From Blastococcus sp. KM273128 (GTDB lineage Bacteria > Actinomycetota > Actinomycetes > Mycobacteriales > Geodermatophilaceae), in contig NZ_SSXA01000008.1 in the NCBI RefSeq assembly GCF_021698975.1, forward strand, positions 1-64,000: a stretch of 64,000 nt of DNA. The letters run 5' to 3'. The notes under the pieces were generated by a model that was given only the letters and a program-made list of their open reading frames with translations, did no database searches and was not told the origin of the DNA. The position numbers were made by a program, and so were the translations under genes. Positions 8,088-16,576 of the stretch are shown piece by piece. Every line of letters begins with the position of its first letter. The stretch's first letter is position 1.

Positions 8088-8888
8088 TCAGCCGGCGTGG
8101 ACCCGTTCGGAGATGGCGCGTTCGAGGGCGTTGAAGTCCGCCGCGTTCACGTCCCGGTCATCGCCCAGCAGGACCGGGAACACCTCGGTGATGTGCCCGG
8201 GCACCCCCTTGGCGGCGCCGCCGGTCATCACCACCACCCGGTCGGCGAGGTACACCGCCTCCTCGATGGAGTGGGTCACGAAGACGACGGTGGTCCCGGC
8301 CTCGCGGTACAGCCGGCGCAGCTCGTGCTGCATCTGCGTCCGCGTGAGGGCGTCGAGGGCACCGAACGGCTCGTCCATCAGCAGCACGGCCGGGTCGTTG
8401 GCGAGCACCCGCGCGATGGCCACGCGCTGCTGCATGCCGCCCGAGAGCTCGCCCGGGAAGCGGTCGGCGAAGCGGGTCAGGCCGACCACCTCGATGAACG
8501 CGTCGGCGATCTGGCCCGCCCGGCGGCGAGGCGTCCCCCGCTGCCGCAGCCCGAAGCGGACGTTCTCCGCCACGGTCAGCCAGGGGAACAGCCCGTAGTC
8601 CTGGAACACCACCCCCCGGTCCGGGCCGGGGCGCGTGACCGGGCGGCCGCCCACCTCGACCGTCCCGCTGGTGGGCGCCTCGAAACCGGCGAGGATGCGC
8701 AGCAGGGTGCTCTTCCCGCAGCCGCTCGCGCCGACGACGGCGACGAACTCCCCCGGCGCGATGTCGAGGGAGACCCCGGCGACGGCGTCCACGCCCGCGG
8801 CCCCGCCGTAGCGCTTCCCGAGGTCGTCGACGAGCACCCGGCCCCCGTCGGTGTGCCGGGTGAGACAGGACAGGTCGGACACGCTCAT
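8088..8888 (-). CDS. ABC transporter ATP-binding protein (nitrate/sulfonate/taurine type)
   Basis: A 266-aa ATPase with Walker A GASGCGKST, Q-loop VVFQDYGLFPW, signature LSGGMQQR, Walker [13 protein letters not shown] and the H-loop THS. The FQDYGLFPW and DALTRTQMQ features place it with SsuB/TauB/NrtD importers. It is the last gene of a minus-strand operon and starts inside the end of the permease gene through an ATGA overlap. It energises uptake of an unknown small nitrogenous or acidic compound. The position beside the purine genes makes a purine or ureide substrate likely, by inference. Confidence 0.92.
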   Translation of the reverse strand: MSVSDLSCLTRHTDGGRVLVDDLGKRYGGAAGVDAVAGVSLDIAPGEFVAVVGASGCGKSTLLRILAGFEAPTSGTVEVGGRPVTRPGPDRGVVFQDYGLFPWLTVAENVRFGLRQRGTPRRRAGQIADAFIEVVGLTRFADRFPGELSGGMQQRVAIARVLANDPAVLLMDEPFGALDALTRTQMQHELRRLYREAGTTVVFVTHSIEEAVYLADRVVVMTGGAAKGVPGHITEVFPVLLGDDRDVNAADFNALERAISERVHAG

Positions 8889-9715
8889 GTGGCCCTCACC
8901 AGGGGACGTCGGCGGAAGATCCCGCGCAGGCCGTGCAGCAGGATGCGGTCGGACAGGAAGCCGGCGAGCCCGATGACGATCATCCCGACGACGACGCGGT
9001 CGGTGCGGACCTGTTCGCGGGCCAGGGTGATCATGCTGCCCAGGCCCCACTCGATGCCGTTGCTCTCGCCGAGCACGAGGATGACCCAGGCGAGGCCCAA
9101 CCCGATCCGCAGCCCGCTGACGATGCCCGGGGTCGACGCCGGAACGACCACCTTCAACAGCACGTTGGCGCGCGAGGTGCCCAGCATCTGCGCCGCCTCG
9201 ACCAGCCGGGGCGGCACCTCCCGGACCGCGGCCACGGTGTTGAGCAGGATCGGGAAGAAGGCCGACAGGGTGATCAGGAAGATCGTCGCCTGGCTCCCGA
9301 ACCCGATGATCAGCAGGATCAGCGGCACCCAGGCGGTCGCCGGGATGGGCCGGAACAGGTTCACCGCCGGGTCGAACGCCGCGTGCACCAGCCGGTAGCG
9401 CCCCATCAGCACGCCGAGCGGGATCGCCAGCGCCGCAGCCAGGCCGAAGCCGGCGAGGACCCGGCCGGTGCTGGCCCACAGGTGCTGCCACAGCGTGCCG
9501 CTGAAGGCGTCGTCGAAGACCCCGCCGAACGCGAAGTCCCACAGCAGGCGGGCGACCTGGGCCGGCTCGGGCAGGAACGCCATCTTGATGTCGAAGACGA
9601 GGACCCACTGCCCGCGGACACCGAGGTGCCACAGACCGACGATGCCGGCGAGGACGCCGAACCCGAGTGCCGCCCGGCCCGCCGCGGCCGACCGTCCGGT
9701 CGTCGGGGAGCTCAC
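8885..9715 (-). CDS. ABC transporter permease (SsuC/TauC type)
   Basis: A 276-aa inner-membrane permease with about six hydrophobic helices. The cytoplasmic EAA loop reads EAAQMLGTSRANVLLKVVVPASTPGIVSGLRIGLG in outline and carries the conserved A-x5-G. The start is GTG at 9715, overlapping the stop of the upstream binding-protein gene (GTGA). It pairs with the ATPase at 8088 and the lipoprotein at 9712. Its length and loop match importers of nitrate, sulfonate, taurine and heterocycles. Confidence 0.9.
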   Translation of the reverse strand: MSSPTTGRSAAAGRAALGFGVLAGIVGLWHLGVRGQWVLVFDIKMAFLPEPAQVARLLWDFAFGGVFDDAFSGTLWQHLWASTGRVLAGFGLAAALAIPLGVLMGRYRLVHAAFDPAVNLFRPIPATAWVPLILLIIGFGSQATIFLITLSAFFPILLNTVAAVREVPPRLVEAAQMLGTSRANVLLKVVVPASTPGIVSGLRIGLGLAWVILVLGESNGIEWGLGSMITLAREQVRTDRVVVGMIVIGLAGFLSDRILLHGLRGIFRRRPLVRAT

Positions 9716-10707
9716 GACCCTGCCGGCTCGTCGCGCGACGCGAAGGACGCGTCCACGACGTCCTCGAGCGCCGGGGCCTCCTGGATCATCCCGAGGCGGG
9801 CCATCTGGGCGGCGAGGTTGCCGACCTGCTCCTCGTAGGTCGGCGAGAGGTCGGCGCGGAGCCAGAAGTTCTCCAGCGCGCTCTCGAGAACCGCCTGGTC
9901 GCCGCCGTACTCCTCGATCATCTCCGGGAGCCACTCGTCCTGGTTCTCCGCCATGTAGGCGGTGGTCGCGGCGTGGGTGTCCACCACGGCCTGCACGAGA
10001 TCCGGGTCCTCCTCGATCAGCCCACCGGTGGTGAGCAGCGCGATGTTGAGCCGGCCGATCTCGGTCGAGTAGGGGTCGGCGATCTCCTGGCCGCCGGCAC
10101 CGAGCGCCAGGGACACGCCGATCTCGGGTGCGGCGAAGGCATCGATCTGGCCGGTGTCGAACGCGTTGAAGAACTCGGGGGCGCTGAGCGACACCAGCTC
10201 CACGTCCTCGACGTCCACGCCCTCGCGCTCGAGGATGAGCCGCAGGGCGACCAGCTGGGAGCTGGACTCGAGGTAGCCCAGCCGCTTGCCGACCAGGTCG
10301 CCCACGGACTGGATCTCCGGGGTGGCGACGATGCCGCTGCCGCCGTCGGCAGCAGCGGCGACGATCCGCACGTCGCGGCCGGCCGCGGCGCCGGCGATCG
10401 TCGCCGTGATGCTGCCGACGGCGAAGTCCACGGACCCGCTGGCGAGCGCGTCGTTGAGTGCCGGCGCGGTCTCGAGCGCCACGACCTCGAACTCGACGTC
10501 GCCCTCGGCGTGCTCGGCGTAGAGGTACGGCGCGTAGAAGTGCGGTTGACCCCGCAGGGTCCCCACCTGGACGACCTGTGTCTCCCCGCCCTCCTCCGTG
10601 CTGGCGCCCGTCGACGTGCAGCCGGCCATCGCCGTCACCAGGGCGAGCGGCGCGAGGGCGCCGACGGGTCGGCGCAGGAAGGAGGAGGACAGGGGCGCGA
10701 TTGGCAT
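9712..10707 (-). CDS. ABC transporter substrate-binding lipoprotein (SsuA/TauA/NMT1-like)
   Basis: A 331-aa lipoprotein. The N-terminus has a charged head, a hydrophobic stretch and the lipobox LVTAMAGC, so it should be anchored outside the membrane. The mature part has the type II periplasmic-binding fold with LASGSVDFAVG and an LVGKRLGYLESSSQ strand typical of the NrtA/SsuA/TauA families. It is the first gene of the leftward operon and faces the formamidase gene across 194 bp, so it may share control with the purine genes. A half-like copy of the regulatory motif (GAAATGTCCG followed by TACGAC) is visible upstream on the minus strand. Confidence 0.9.
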   Translation of the reverse strand: MPIAPLSSSFLRRPVGALAPLALVTAMAGCTSTGASTEEGGETQVVQVGTLRGQPHFYAPYLYAEHAEGDVEFEVVALETAPALNDALASGSVDFAVGSITATIAGAAAGRDVRIVAAAADGGSGIVATPEIQSVGDLVGKRLGYLESSSQLVALRLILEREGVDVEDVELVSLSAPEFFNAFDTGQIDAFAAPEIGVSLALGAGGQEIADPYSTEIGRLNIALLTTGGLIEEDPDLVQAVVDTHAATTAYMAENQDEWLPEMIEEYGGDQAVLESALENFWLRADLSPTYEEQVGNLAAQMARLGMIQEAPALEDVVDASFASRDEPAGS

Positions 10708-10873
10708 GGGCCGATGCTCGTGGGCATGTGTTGCGGGGTCGTAGCGCGGACATTTCCCGCCGGGATCGCGCGCCCGGCCGGGTGTGCTCCTCGTCGCATG
10801 CCGGCGTCGGGCAGCCCTGCACCGGGACGGGCGCGCGGGGAGCACCGGTGGGCCGCGCGGGCGGAACACGGCT

Positions 10874-10902
10874 GAAACGTCGGTTCCGTAGCTTCCCGCC
10901 GG
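10874..10902 (+). promoter_or_regulatory. Promoter and operator A of the purine run (leaderless)
   Basis: GAAACGTCGGTTCC (10874-10887) lies directly before TAGCTT (10889-10894), a -10-like box followed 7 nt later by the GTG start at 10902. Transcription would therefore start at or next to the start codon. The same GAAAC-N10-TA spacing recurs at 13508 and 23841. An outer CGGAAC...GTTCCG pair (10862-10888) frames the site. Confidence 0.6.
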
Positions 10903-11972
10903 TGATCACACCAGTGCTCCAGCCGGGGAGCGGCCCGATCGCCGCCGGCACGTACCTCCCCGCCACCCCGGAGGCCGTCCTGTGGGGCCGGCTGCCGTGC
11001 GCGGCGGACCCCCCGGTGCTCACCGTCACCGCGGGCACCGAGATCACCGTGGACACCGTGAGCCACGAGGGGATCCTGGAGGACCAGGGTCGCGATCCCG
11101 TGACCTACTTCGGCCGGCACGGCGTCGCCGAGGTGCTCGAGGACGCCGTCGCCCTGGCGAAGAGCGACGACCCGCACCGGTTCGGGGTCGACGGGCCGCA
11201 CGTGGTCAGCCGGCCGATCGCCGTCGAGGGCGCCCGCGTCGGCGACCTGCTGGCGATCACCCTGCTGGACGCCGCGCCGCGGGTCCCCTACGGCGTCATC
11301 TCCAACCGGCACGGTCGGGGAGCCCTGCCCGGCGAGTACCCCGGCGAGGACCTGCCCGTCTTCAGCGCCTTCGCCGGAGTGGACGCCGACGGGGCGCACG
11401 CCTCGCTGCCGCTGAACCCGGGCGGTGAGCGCAGGGCGCGGTTCCCGCTGCACCCCTTCCTCGGCATCATGGGCGTCGCGGTACCCGGCGGCGAGCGACC
11501 GCACTCGGTGCCGCCCGGCCGCCACGGCGGCAACATCGACATCGCCCTGCTGACGGCCGGCAGCACCCTCTACCTGCCGGTCCAGGTCGACGGCGCGCTC
11601 GCCTACGTCGGGGACCCGCACTTCGCGCAGGGCGACGGGGAGGTGAGCCTGACCGCCCTGGAGGGCAGTCTGCGCGCGACGCTGCGGCTCGACGTCCTCG
11701 CCCGGGAGGAGGCGGTGCGGCGGTTCGGGGAGCTGGCCGGCCCGCTCGCCGAGACCTCGGACCACCTGGTGCCCACCGGGCTGGACGAGGACCTGGACAC
11801 CGCCGTGCAGAACTGCGTGCGTGCCGCGATCGCGCTCCTGCAGGCCCGGTTCGGGATGGACCCGCGCCTGGCCTACGCGTACCTCTCCGCCGCGACCGAC
11901 TTCCGGATCAGCCAGGTGGTCGACGTCGTCAAGGGCGTGCACGCCACGATCCGGAAGGCCGACTTCGCATGA
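10902..11972 (+). CDS. Acetamidase/formamidase family protein
   Basis: A 356-aa hydrolase of the FmdA/AmdA family, which release ammonia from short amides such as formamide and acetamide. Family features include VSHEGILEDQG near the N-terminus, GPHVVSRPI, PPGRHGGNIDI and LYLPVQVDGALAYVGDPHFAQGDGE, the metal-binding core. The GTG at 10902 is chosen because the promoter motif ends 7 nt before it. The gene overlaps the next by ATGA. It opens the purine run, so its true substrate may be an amide formed late in ureide breakdown, such as oxamate; this is inference. Confidence 0.88.
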   Translation: MITPVLQPGSGPIAAGTYLPATPEAVLWGRLPCAADPPVLTVTAGTEITVDTVSHEGILEDQGRDPVTYFGRHGVAEVLEDAVALAKSDDPHRFGVDGPHVVSRPIAVEGARVGDLLAITLLDAAPRVPYGVISNRHGRGALPGEYPGEDLPVFSAFAGVDADGAHASLPLNPGGERRARFPLHPFLGIMGVAVPGGERPHSVPPGRHGGNIDIALLTAGSTLYLPVQVDGALAYVGDPHFAQGDGEVSLTALEGSLRATLRLDVLAREEAVRRFGELAGPLAETSDHLVPTGLDEDLDTAVQNCVRAAIALLQARFGMDPRLAYAYLSAATDFRISQVVDVVKGVHATIRKADFA

Positions 11973-13489
11973 CCGACGCCGGGACGCCACCCGGGCTGCT
12001 CGAGGCGGTCGCCGCCTACGAGGCCGCTCTCATGGCCGACGACGTCGCCGTCCTGGACCGGCTGTTCGCCCCCGGGCCGCAGACGCTGCGGGCCGACGCC
12101 GACGGCGTGCTGGTCGGGCACGAGCGGATCGCCGCCTTCCGGGCGCGCCGCGGCGGCGCGCCCCGGCGCACGCTGGCGGGGACGCACGTGCAGGTGATCG
12201 ACGCGGACTCCGCCCTGGTCGTGGCGGTGACCGAGCTCGCCCGCGGCGGGCGCGGACTGCAGACGCAGCTGTGGCGCAGGACCCCCGGGGTACCGGAGCA
12301 CGGTGGCTGGCGGGTCACCGCCGCCCACGTCTCGGTGGCGCCACCCGCCCTGGACACCCGGGTCTGGCGCGTCGTCGGCGACCCGCTCGTCCGGCCGACG
12401 GGCTCGGGCCCCCTGACCGGGCAGACCGTCGCGGTCAAGGACCTGTACGCGGTGGCCGGTCACCCCGTCGGCGCGGGCAACCCGGCGTGGCTGGCGGGCG
12501 CCCGACCGGAACCCCGGCACGCCGCGGCCGTCGACGCCCTGCTGGCCGCCGGCGCGGCCGTGCGCGGGATCGCCCGCACCGACGAGCTCGCCTACTCCCT
12601 GGCCGGCACGAACGCCCACTACGGCGCACCACCGAACCCGCGGGCCCCGCACCGCATCCCGGGTGGCTCCTCCAGCGGCAGCGCCAGCGCGGTCGCCCTG
12701 GGCCACGCCACCGTCGGCCTGGGCACCGACACCGGCGGGTCGATCCGCGTGCCGGCCGCGTACCAGGGGTTGTTCGGCATCCGGACGACCCACGGAGCCG
12801 TCGACCGGACCGGCCTGGTCCCGCTGGCGCCGGAGTTCGACGCGGTCGGCTGGCTGACCCGGTCGCCGGAGCTGCTGCGCACCGTCGGCGACGTGCTGCT
12901 GCCGCCCGGGTCCCCGGGGGGCAGCACCGGGCTCGTCGTCGTCGACCAGCTCGTCGGCTGCGCGCAGCCCGACGTCGCCGCGGCCGTGCGGGCCTGGACG
13001 GCCACGGCCGGCGGGAAGGCCCTCGACGTGCGACTCGACGAGCTCGACGAGTGGCGCACCGCGTTCCAGACCTGGCAGGCGTTCCAGGCATGGCGCGCGC
13101 ACGGTGCGTGGCTCGACGGGAACCTCGACGTGCTGGGCGACGACGTGCGCTCCCGCTTCGAGGCGGCTTCGCGCGTCGACGACGCCGCTGCCGAGCGGGC
13201 GCGCGCGGTGGTGGACGGCGCCCGCGCCCGGGTGCGGGAGCTCGTCGGCGACCGCGTGCTGGCGCTGCCGAGCGCGCCCTCGGTGGCCCCGCCGGTCTCG
13301 GCCGGCGCCACCCTCGAGGGCCGCGACGCCACCATGCGGCTCACCTGCCTGGCCGGGATCGCCGGGCTGCCCGCCGTCAGCATCCCCGTCCGCACCGCCG
13401 ACGGGCTCCCCGCCGGGGTCTGCCTGGTGGCCGGAGCCGGGCGCGACCGCGACCTGCTCGACCTCGTCGTCGAGTACACACAACGCTGA
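11969..13489 (+). CDS. AtzH-like domain fused to amidase-signature hydrolase
   Basis: A 506-aa two-domain protein. Residues 1-125 form an AtzH-like (DUF3225, SnoaL-fold) domain. Residues 135-500 are an amidase-signature enzyme with Lys157 (TVAVKDLY), the GGSSSGSAS loop giving the cis-Ser near 234, and the nucleophile Ser258 in TDTGGSIR. In s-triazine catabolism AtzH, AtzE and AtzF act on carboxylated ureas, which are chemically close to oxalurate and allophanate. Lying two genes from the urate genes and coupled to a formamidase-family gene, it is a candidate for cleaving the carbamoyl product of ureidoglycine transamination. Substrate is inferred only. Confidence 0.87.
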   Translation: MTDAGTPPGLLEAVAAYEAALMADDVAVLDRLFAPGPQTLRADADGVLVGHERIAAFRARRGGAPRRTLAGTHVQVIDADSALVVAVTELARGGRGLQTQLWRRTPGVPEHGGWRVTAAHVSVAPPALDTRVWRVVGDPLVRPTGSGPLTGQTVAVKDLYAVAGHPVGAGNPAWLAGARPEPRHAAAVDALLAAGAAVRGIARTDELAYSLAGTNAHYGAPPNPRAPHRIPGGSSSGSASAVALGHATVGLGTDTGGSIRVPAAYQGLFGIRTTHGAVDRTGLVPLAPEFDAVGWLTRSPELLRTVGDVLLPPGSPGGSTGLVVVDQLVGCAQPDVAAAVRAWTATAGGKALDVRLDELDEWRTAFQTWQAFQAWRAHGAWLDGNLDVLGDDVRSRFEAASRVDDAAAERARAVVDGARARVRELVGDRVLALPSAPSVAPPVSAGATLEGRDATMRLTCLAGIAGLPAVSIPVRTADGLPAGVCLVAGAGRDRDLLDLVVEYTQR

Positions 13490-13535
13490 AACGGACGCAA
13501 CGCGGCTGAAACGGCGGTTTCCTACGGTCGCCCGG
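13485..13535 (+). promoter_or_regulatory. Promoter and operator B of the purine run (leaderless)
   Basis: GCTGAAACGG occurs twice 20 bp apart (13485-13494 and 13505-13514), the first copy covering the stop codon of the amidase gene. The second copy extends into GAAACGGCGGTTTC (13508-13521), an inverted GAAAC/GTTTC pair, followed by TACGGT (13523-13528) and the GTG start at 13535. Spacing from GAAAC to TA matches sites A and C exactly. Confidence 0.6.
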
Positions 13536-14032
13536 TGCGCATCGCCGAGTTCGACGCCCTCGCAGCCGGGGAGGCCGCGGCGCTGCTGCGGCGCTGCGCC
13601 GACATCCCCTCGTTCGCGGCGGCCGTCGCCGCCGGACGTCCCTACGGCTCGGTGGACGCCCTCCTCGCCGCCGCCCGGGAGGGAACCGGGTCCTGGACCG
13701 ACGCCGAGGTCGATGCCGCCCTGGCCGACCACCCCCGCATCGGTGAGCGACCGGCCGGCAGCGGCCCGTCCGCCGCGCTGGCCGGCCGGGAGCAGGCCGG
13801 CGTGGACCCGGCGGACGAGCTGCTGCGGCGGCGGCTGGCGGAGGGCAACCGGCGGTACGAGGAGCGCTTCGGGCGGATCTACCTCGTCCGCGCCGCAGGG
13901 CGCACCGGACCGGAGCTGCTGGACCTGCTCGAGCAGCGCCTGGCCAACGACCCCGCGACGGAGCTCTCGGTGACCCGGTCGCAGCTGGCGGAGATCGCCC
14001 TGCTCCGGCTGGAGGGGCTGGTGAGCCCGTGA
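13535..14032 (+). CDS. uraD: 2-oxo-4-hydroxy-4-carboxy-5-ureidoimidazoline (OHCU) decarboxylase
   Basis: A 165-aa enzyme that decarboxylates OHCU to S-allantoin, the last of three steps from urate. The signature HPRIGER lies near residues 68-74 and carries the catalytic His and Glu. The C-terminus has NDPATELSVTRSQLAEIALLRL, typical of UraD. The GTG start lies 7 nt after the -10-like TACGGT, suggesting a leaderless transcript. Its stop overlaps the start of the hydroxyisourate hydrolase gene (GTGA), so the two are translationally coupled. Confidence 0.94.
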   Translation: MRIAEFDALAAGEAAALLRRCADIPSFAAAVAAGRPYGSVDALLAAAREGTGSWTDAEVDAALADHPRIGERPAGSGPSAALAGREQAGVDPADELLRRRLAEGNRRYEERFGRIYLVRAAGRTGPELLDLLEQRLANDPATELSVTRSQLAEIALLRLEGLVSP

Positions 14033-14343
14033 GCTCGCTCAGCACCCACGTCCTCGACGCCGCGCTCGGCCGCCCGGCCGCCGGGATGGACCTGCTCCTC
14101 ACGCTGGAGGACGGCAGCACCCGGCCGGGCCGGACCAACGACGACGGGCGCGCCCGGGTGGACGCCGACCTGCCGGCGGGCGTGCACACCGTGCGGTTCG
14201 AGACGGGCGCCTGGTTCGCCGGCCGGCGACGCGCCACCTTCTACCCCGCCGTGACGGTGACCTTCGCCATGGTCGAGGGCGAGCACCACCACGTCGCGCT
14301 GCTCCTGAGCCCGTTCTCCTACACCACCTACCGGGGGTCCTGA
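14029..14343 (+). CDS. uraH: 5-hydroxyisourate hydrolase (transthyretin-related)
   Basis: A 104-aa protein of the transthyretin-related family that hydrolyses 5-hydroxyisourate to OHCU in the cytosol. It opens with LSTHVLDAALGRPA, holding the conserved His and the LDxxxGRPA signature, contains an internal FYPAVTVTF strand and ends with the diagnostic YRGS. The length is exactly that of the family. Coupled by overlap to uraD before it and to uricase after it. Confidence 0.97.
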   Translation: MSSLSTHVLDAALGRPAAGMDLLLTLEDGSTRPGRTNDDGRARVDADLPAGVHTVRFETGAWFAGRRRATFYPAVTVTFAMVEGEHHHVALLLSPFSYTTYRGS

Positions 14344-15239
14344 TGGGCAGCTCGTACGTGCTCGGCCCGCACCAGTACGGCAAGGCCGAGGTCCGGCTGG
14401 TCCGCCTCCAGCGGGGGGCGCCGCAGCACGGCATCGCCGACCTCACCGTCACCACCCAGCTGCGCGGCGACTTCGGCGCGGCCTACACCGACGGCGACAA
14501 CGCGCACGTGCACGCCACGGACACGCAGAAGAACACCGTCTACGCGCTCGCCAAGGAGCACGGCGTGGCCTCGCCCGAGGCGTTTCTCCTCCTGCTGGCC
14601 GGCCACTGGCGGGCCCAGCCGTGGGTGGCCGGCACGCAGATGACCGCCGGGCAGCACGCCTGGGACCGCATCGGTGCCGGCACGCCGGGGGCGGGCCACT
14701 CCTTCGCGCGCAACGGCGGCGAGGTGCGCACCGCGGTGGTGCAGACCGACGGCGAGGAGACGTTCGTGCTCGGCGGGCTCACCGGGCTGACCCTGCTCAA
14801 GAGCACCGGCAGCGAGTTCTCGGGGTTCCCGCGCGACCGGTTCACCACGCTCGCCGAGACCGCCGACCGGATCCTCGCCACCAGCGTCACCGCCTGGTGG
14901 CGGTACGCGGAGCCCCCACCGGACTGGGACGCCGCCCACGCCACCGTCCGCGCCGCGCTCGTGGAGGCGTTCGCCGCGACCCACAGCCTGGCGCTGCAGC
15001 AGACCATCCACGCCATGGGCTCCGCCGCGATGGACGCCGTCCCGGAGGTCGCCGAGATCCGGATCAGCTGCCCGAACAAGCACCACGTCGAGGTCGACCT
15101 CGACCCCTTCGGGCTGACCAACGGCGGTGAGGTGTTCGTCGCGGCCGACCGGCCCTACGGGCTGATCCAGGCCACCCTCCAGCGCGCCGGCGTCCCCGCC
15201 GAGCCCCGCGCCTGGACCGCTGTGCCGGCCTTCGCGTGA
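14343..15239 (+). CDS. uaZ: Urate oxidase (uricase)
   Basis: A 298-aa cofactor-free oxidase converting urate, oxygen and water to 5-hydroxyisourate and peroxide. Visible family features are YGKAEVRLVRL near the N-terminus, the Thr in ATDTQKNTVYALAKE that belongs to the T-K catalytic pair, LTLLKSTGSEFSGF in the middle, and ISCPNKHH near the C-terminus. Length is normal for bacterial uricase. The start overlaps the stop of the hydrolase gene by one base (TGATG). Confidence 0.96.
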   Translation: MGSSYVLGPHQYGKAEVRLVRLQRGAPQHGIADLTVTTQLRGDFGAAYTDGDNAHVHATDTQKNTVYALAKEHGVASPEAFLLLLAGHWRAQPWVAGTQMTAGQHAWDRIGAGTPGAGHSFARNGGEVRTAVVQTDGEETFVLGGLTGLTLLKSTGSEFSGFPRDRFTTLAETADRILATSVTAWWRYAEPPPDWDAAHATVRAALVEAFAATHSLALQQTIHAMGSAAMDAVPEVAEIRISCPNKHHVEVDLDPFGLTNGGEVFVAADRPYGLIQATLQRAGVPAEPRAWTAVPAFA

Positions 15240-16576
15240 ACGCCGCCCCGACGGCCGGCTCGACGCTGCGCGCGCGGCGGGTGCTGATCGGCGACGAGGT
15301 CCGGCCCGCCACCGTGCGCATCGCCGGCGGCCGGATCGCCGCGATCGAGCCCTACGACACCGACCTCCCCCCGGACGTGCCGGACACCGCCTACCTGCTT
15401 CCTGGCGCGGTGGACACGCACGTGCACGTCAACGAGCCGGGCCGGACCCACTGGGAGGGGTTCGCCACCGCCACGCTGGCCGCCGCTCTCGGCGGCGTCA
15501 CCACGCTGGTCGACATGCCGCTGAACTCCATCCCGCCGACGACCACGGTCGAGCACCTCCGGCGCAAGCAGGGCGCGGCGCGCAGCCGGCTCGCGGTCGA
15601 CGTGGCGTTCTGGGGTGGCGCGGTGCCGGGCAACGAGCGCGACCTCGAGCCGCTCTGGGACGCGGGCGTGGTCGGCTTCAAGTGCTTCCTCTCCCCCAGC
15701 GGCGTCGACGAGTTCCCGCCGCTGGACCCTGCCGGCTTCCGCCGAGCACTTCGGACCGTCGCCGGGTTCGGCGGGCTGGTCGTGGTGCACGCCGAGGACC
15801 CCGCCGTCCTGGACGCCGCACCCGCCCGCCCGAGCCGGGCGTACGCCGACTTCCTGCTCAGCCGGCCCGACGAGGCCGAGACCGCGGCGATCCGGCAGGT
15901 GCTCGACGGCGCCCGGGAGACCGGCGCCCGGGTGCACGTGCTGCACCTCTCCAGCGCCCGGGCGCTCCCCCTGCTCCGCGACGCCCGCGACGAGGGTCTG
16001 GCGGTCACCGTCGAGACCTGCCCGCACTACCTCGTCCTGAGCGCCGATCAGATCCCGGACGCTGCGCCCGAGTTCAAGTGCTGCCCGCCGATCCGGGACG
16101 CCGGCAACCGCGACGAGCTGTGGTCGGCGCTGGCCGAGGGGGTCCTCGACTGCGTCGTCAGCGACCACTCCCCCGCGACGGCCGAGGAGAAGACCCGGGG
16201 CGACGGCGACCTCCAGCAGGCCTGGGGCGGCGTCTCGGGGCTGCAGGTCGGGTTCACCGCCGTCGCCGCCGAGGCCGCCCGGCGCGGCATCGACGTGGCG
16301 ACGGTCAGCCGCTGGATGTCCCGGAACACCGCCGACCTCGTCGGGTTCGGCGCCAAGGGCCGGATCGCGGTCGGCGCCGATGCCGACCTGGTGGTCTACG
16401 ACACCGCCCAGGAGACCGCCGTCGCCGCCGCGCGGCTGGCGCACCGCAACCCCATCTCGGCCTACGACGGGCGCACCTTCCCCGGCCGCGTCACCCGCAC
16501 CCTCGTGCGCGGTTCCGTGATCGACCCCGACCTGCCCGACCACGGGTGGGGCCAGCAGCTCAGGAGGACCGCCTGA
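15236..16576 (+). CDS. allB: Allantoinase
   Basis: A 446-aa amidohydrolase opening the hydantoin ring of allantoin to give allantoate. Metal ligands H62 and H64 sit in DTHVHVNEPG, Lys149 (GFKCFLSP) is the expected carboxylated bridging lysine, and later histidines lie in VHAED and VLHLSS. DCVVSDHSP carries the final Asp and is typical of AllB. Start GTG overlaps the uricase stop (GTGA); the stop overlaps the next start (TGATG). Downstream order allB, aminotransferase, allC is consistent with the ureidoglycine route. Confidence 0.95.
   Translation: MNAAPTAGSTLRARRVLIGDEVRPATVRIAGGRIAAIEPYDTDLPPDVPDTAYLLPGAVDTHVHVNEPGRTHWEGFATATLAAALGGVTTLVDMPLNSIPPTTTVEHLRRKQGAARSRLAVDVAFWGGAVPGNERDLEPLWDAGVVGFKCFLSPSGVDEFPPLDPAGFRRALRTVAGFGGLVVVHAEDPAVLDAAPARPSRAYADFLLSRPDEAETAAIRQVLDGARETGARVHVLHLSSARALPLLRDARDEGLAVTVETCPHYLVLSADQIPDAAPEFKCCPPIRDAGNRDELWSALAEGVLDCVVSDHSPATAEEKTRGDGDLQQAWGGVSGLQVGFTAVAAEAARRGIDVATVSRWMSRNTADLVGFGAKGRIAVGADADLVVYDTAQETAVAAARLAHRNPISAYDGRTFPGRVTRTLVRGSVIDPDLPDHGWGQQLRRTA

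Noticed and set aside
10874-10894. GAAAC read as an ECF sigma-factor -35 box
   Set aside because: ECF promoters place the GGAAC-type box about 16-17 nt from the -10; here the gap is 10 nt at all three sites, so an operator next to a -10 fits better.
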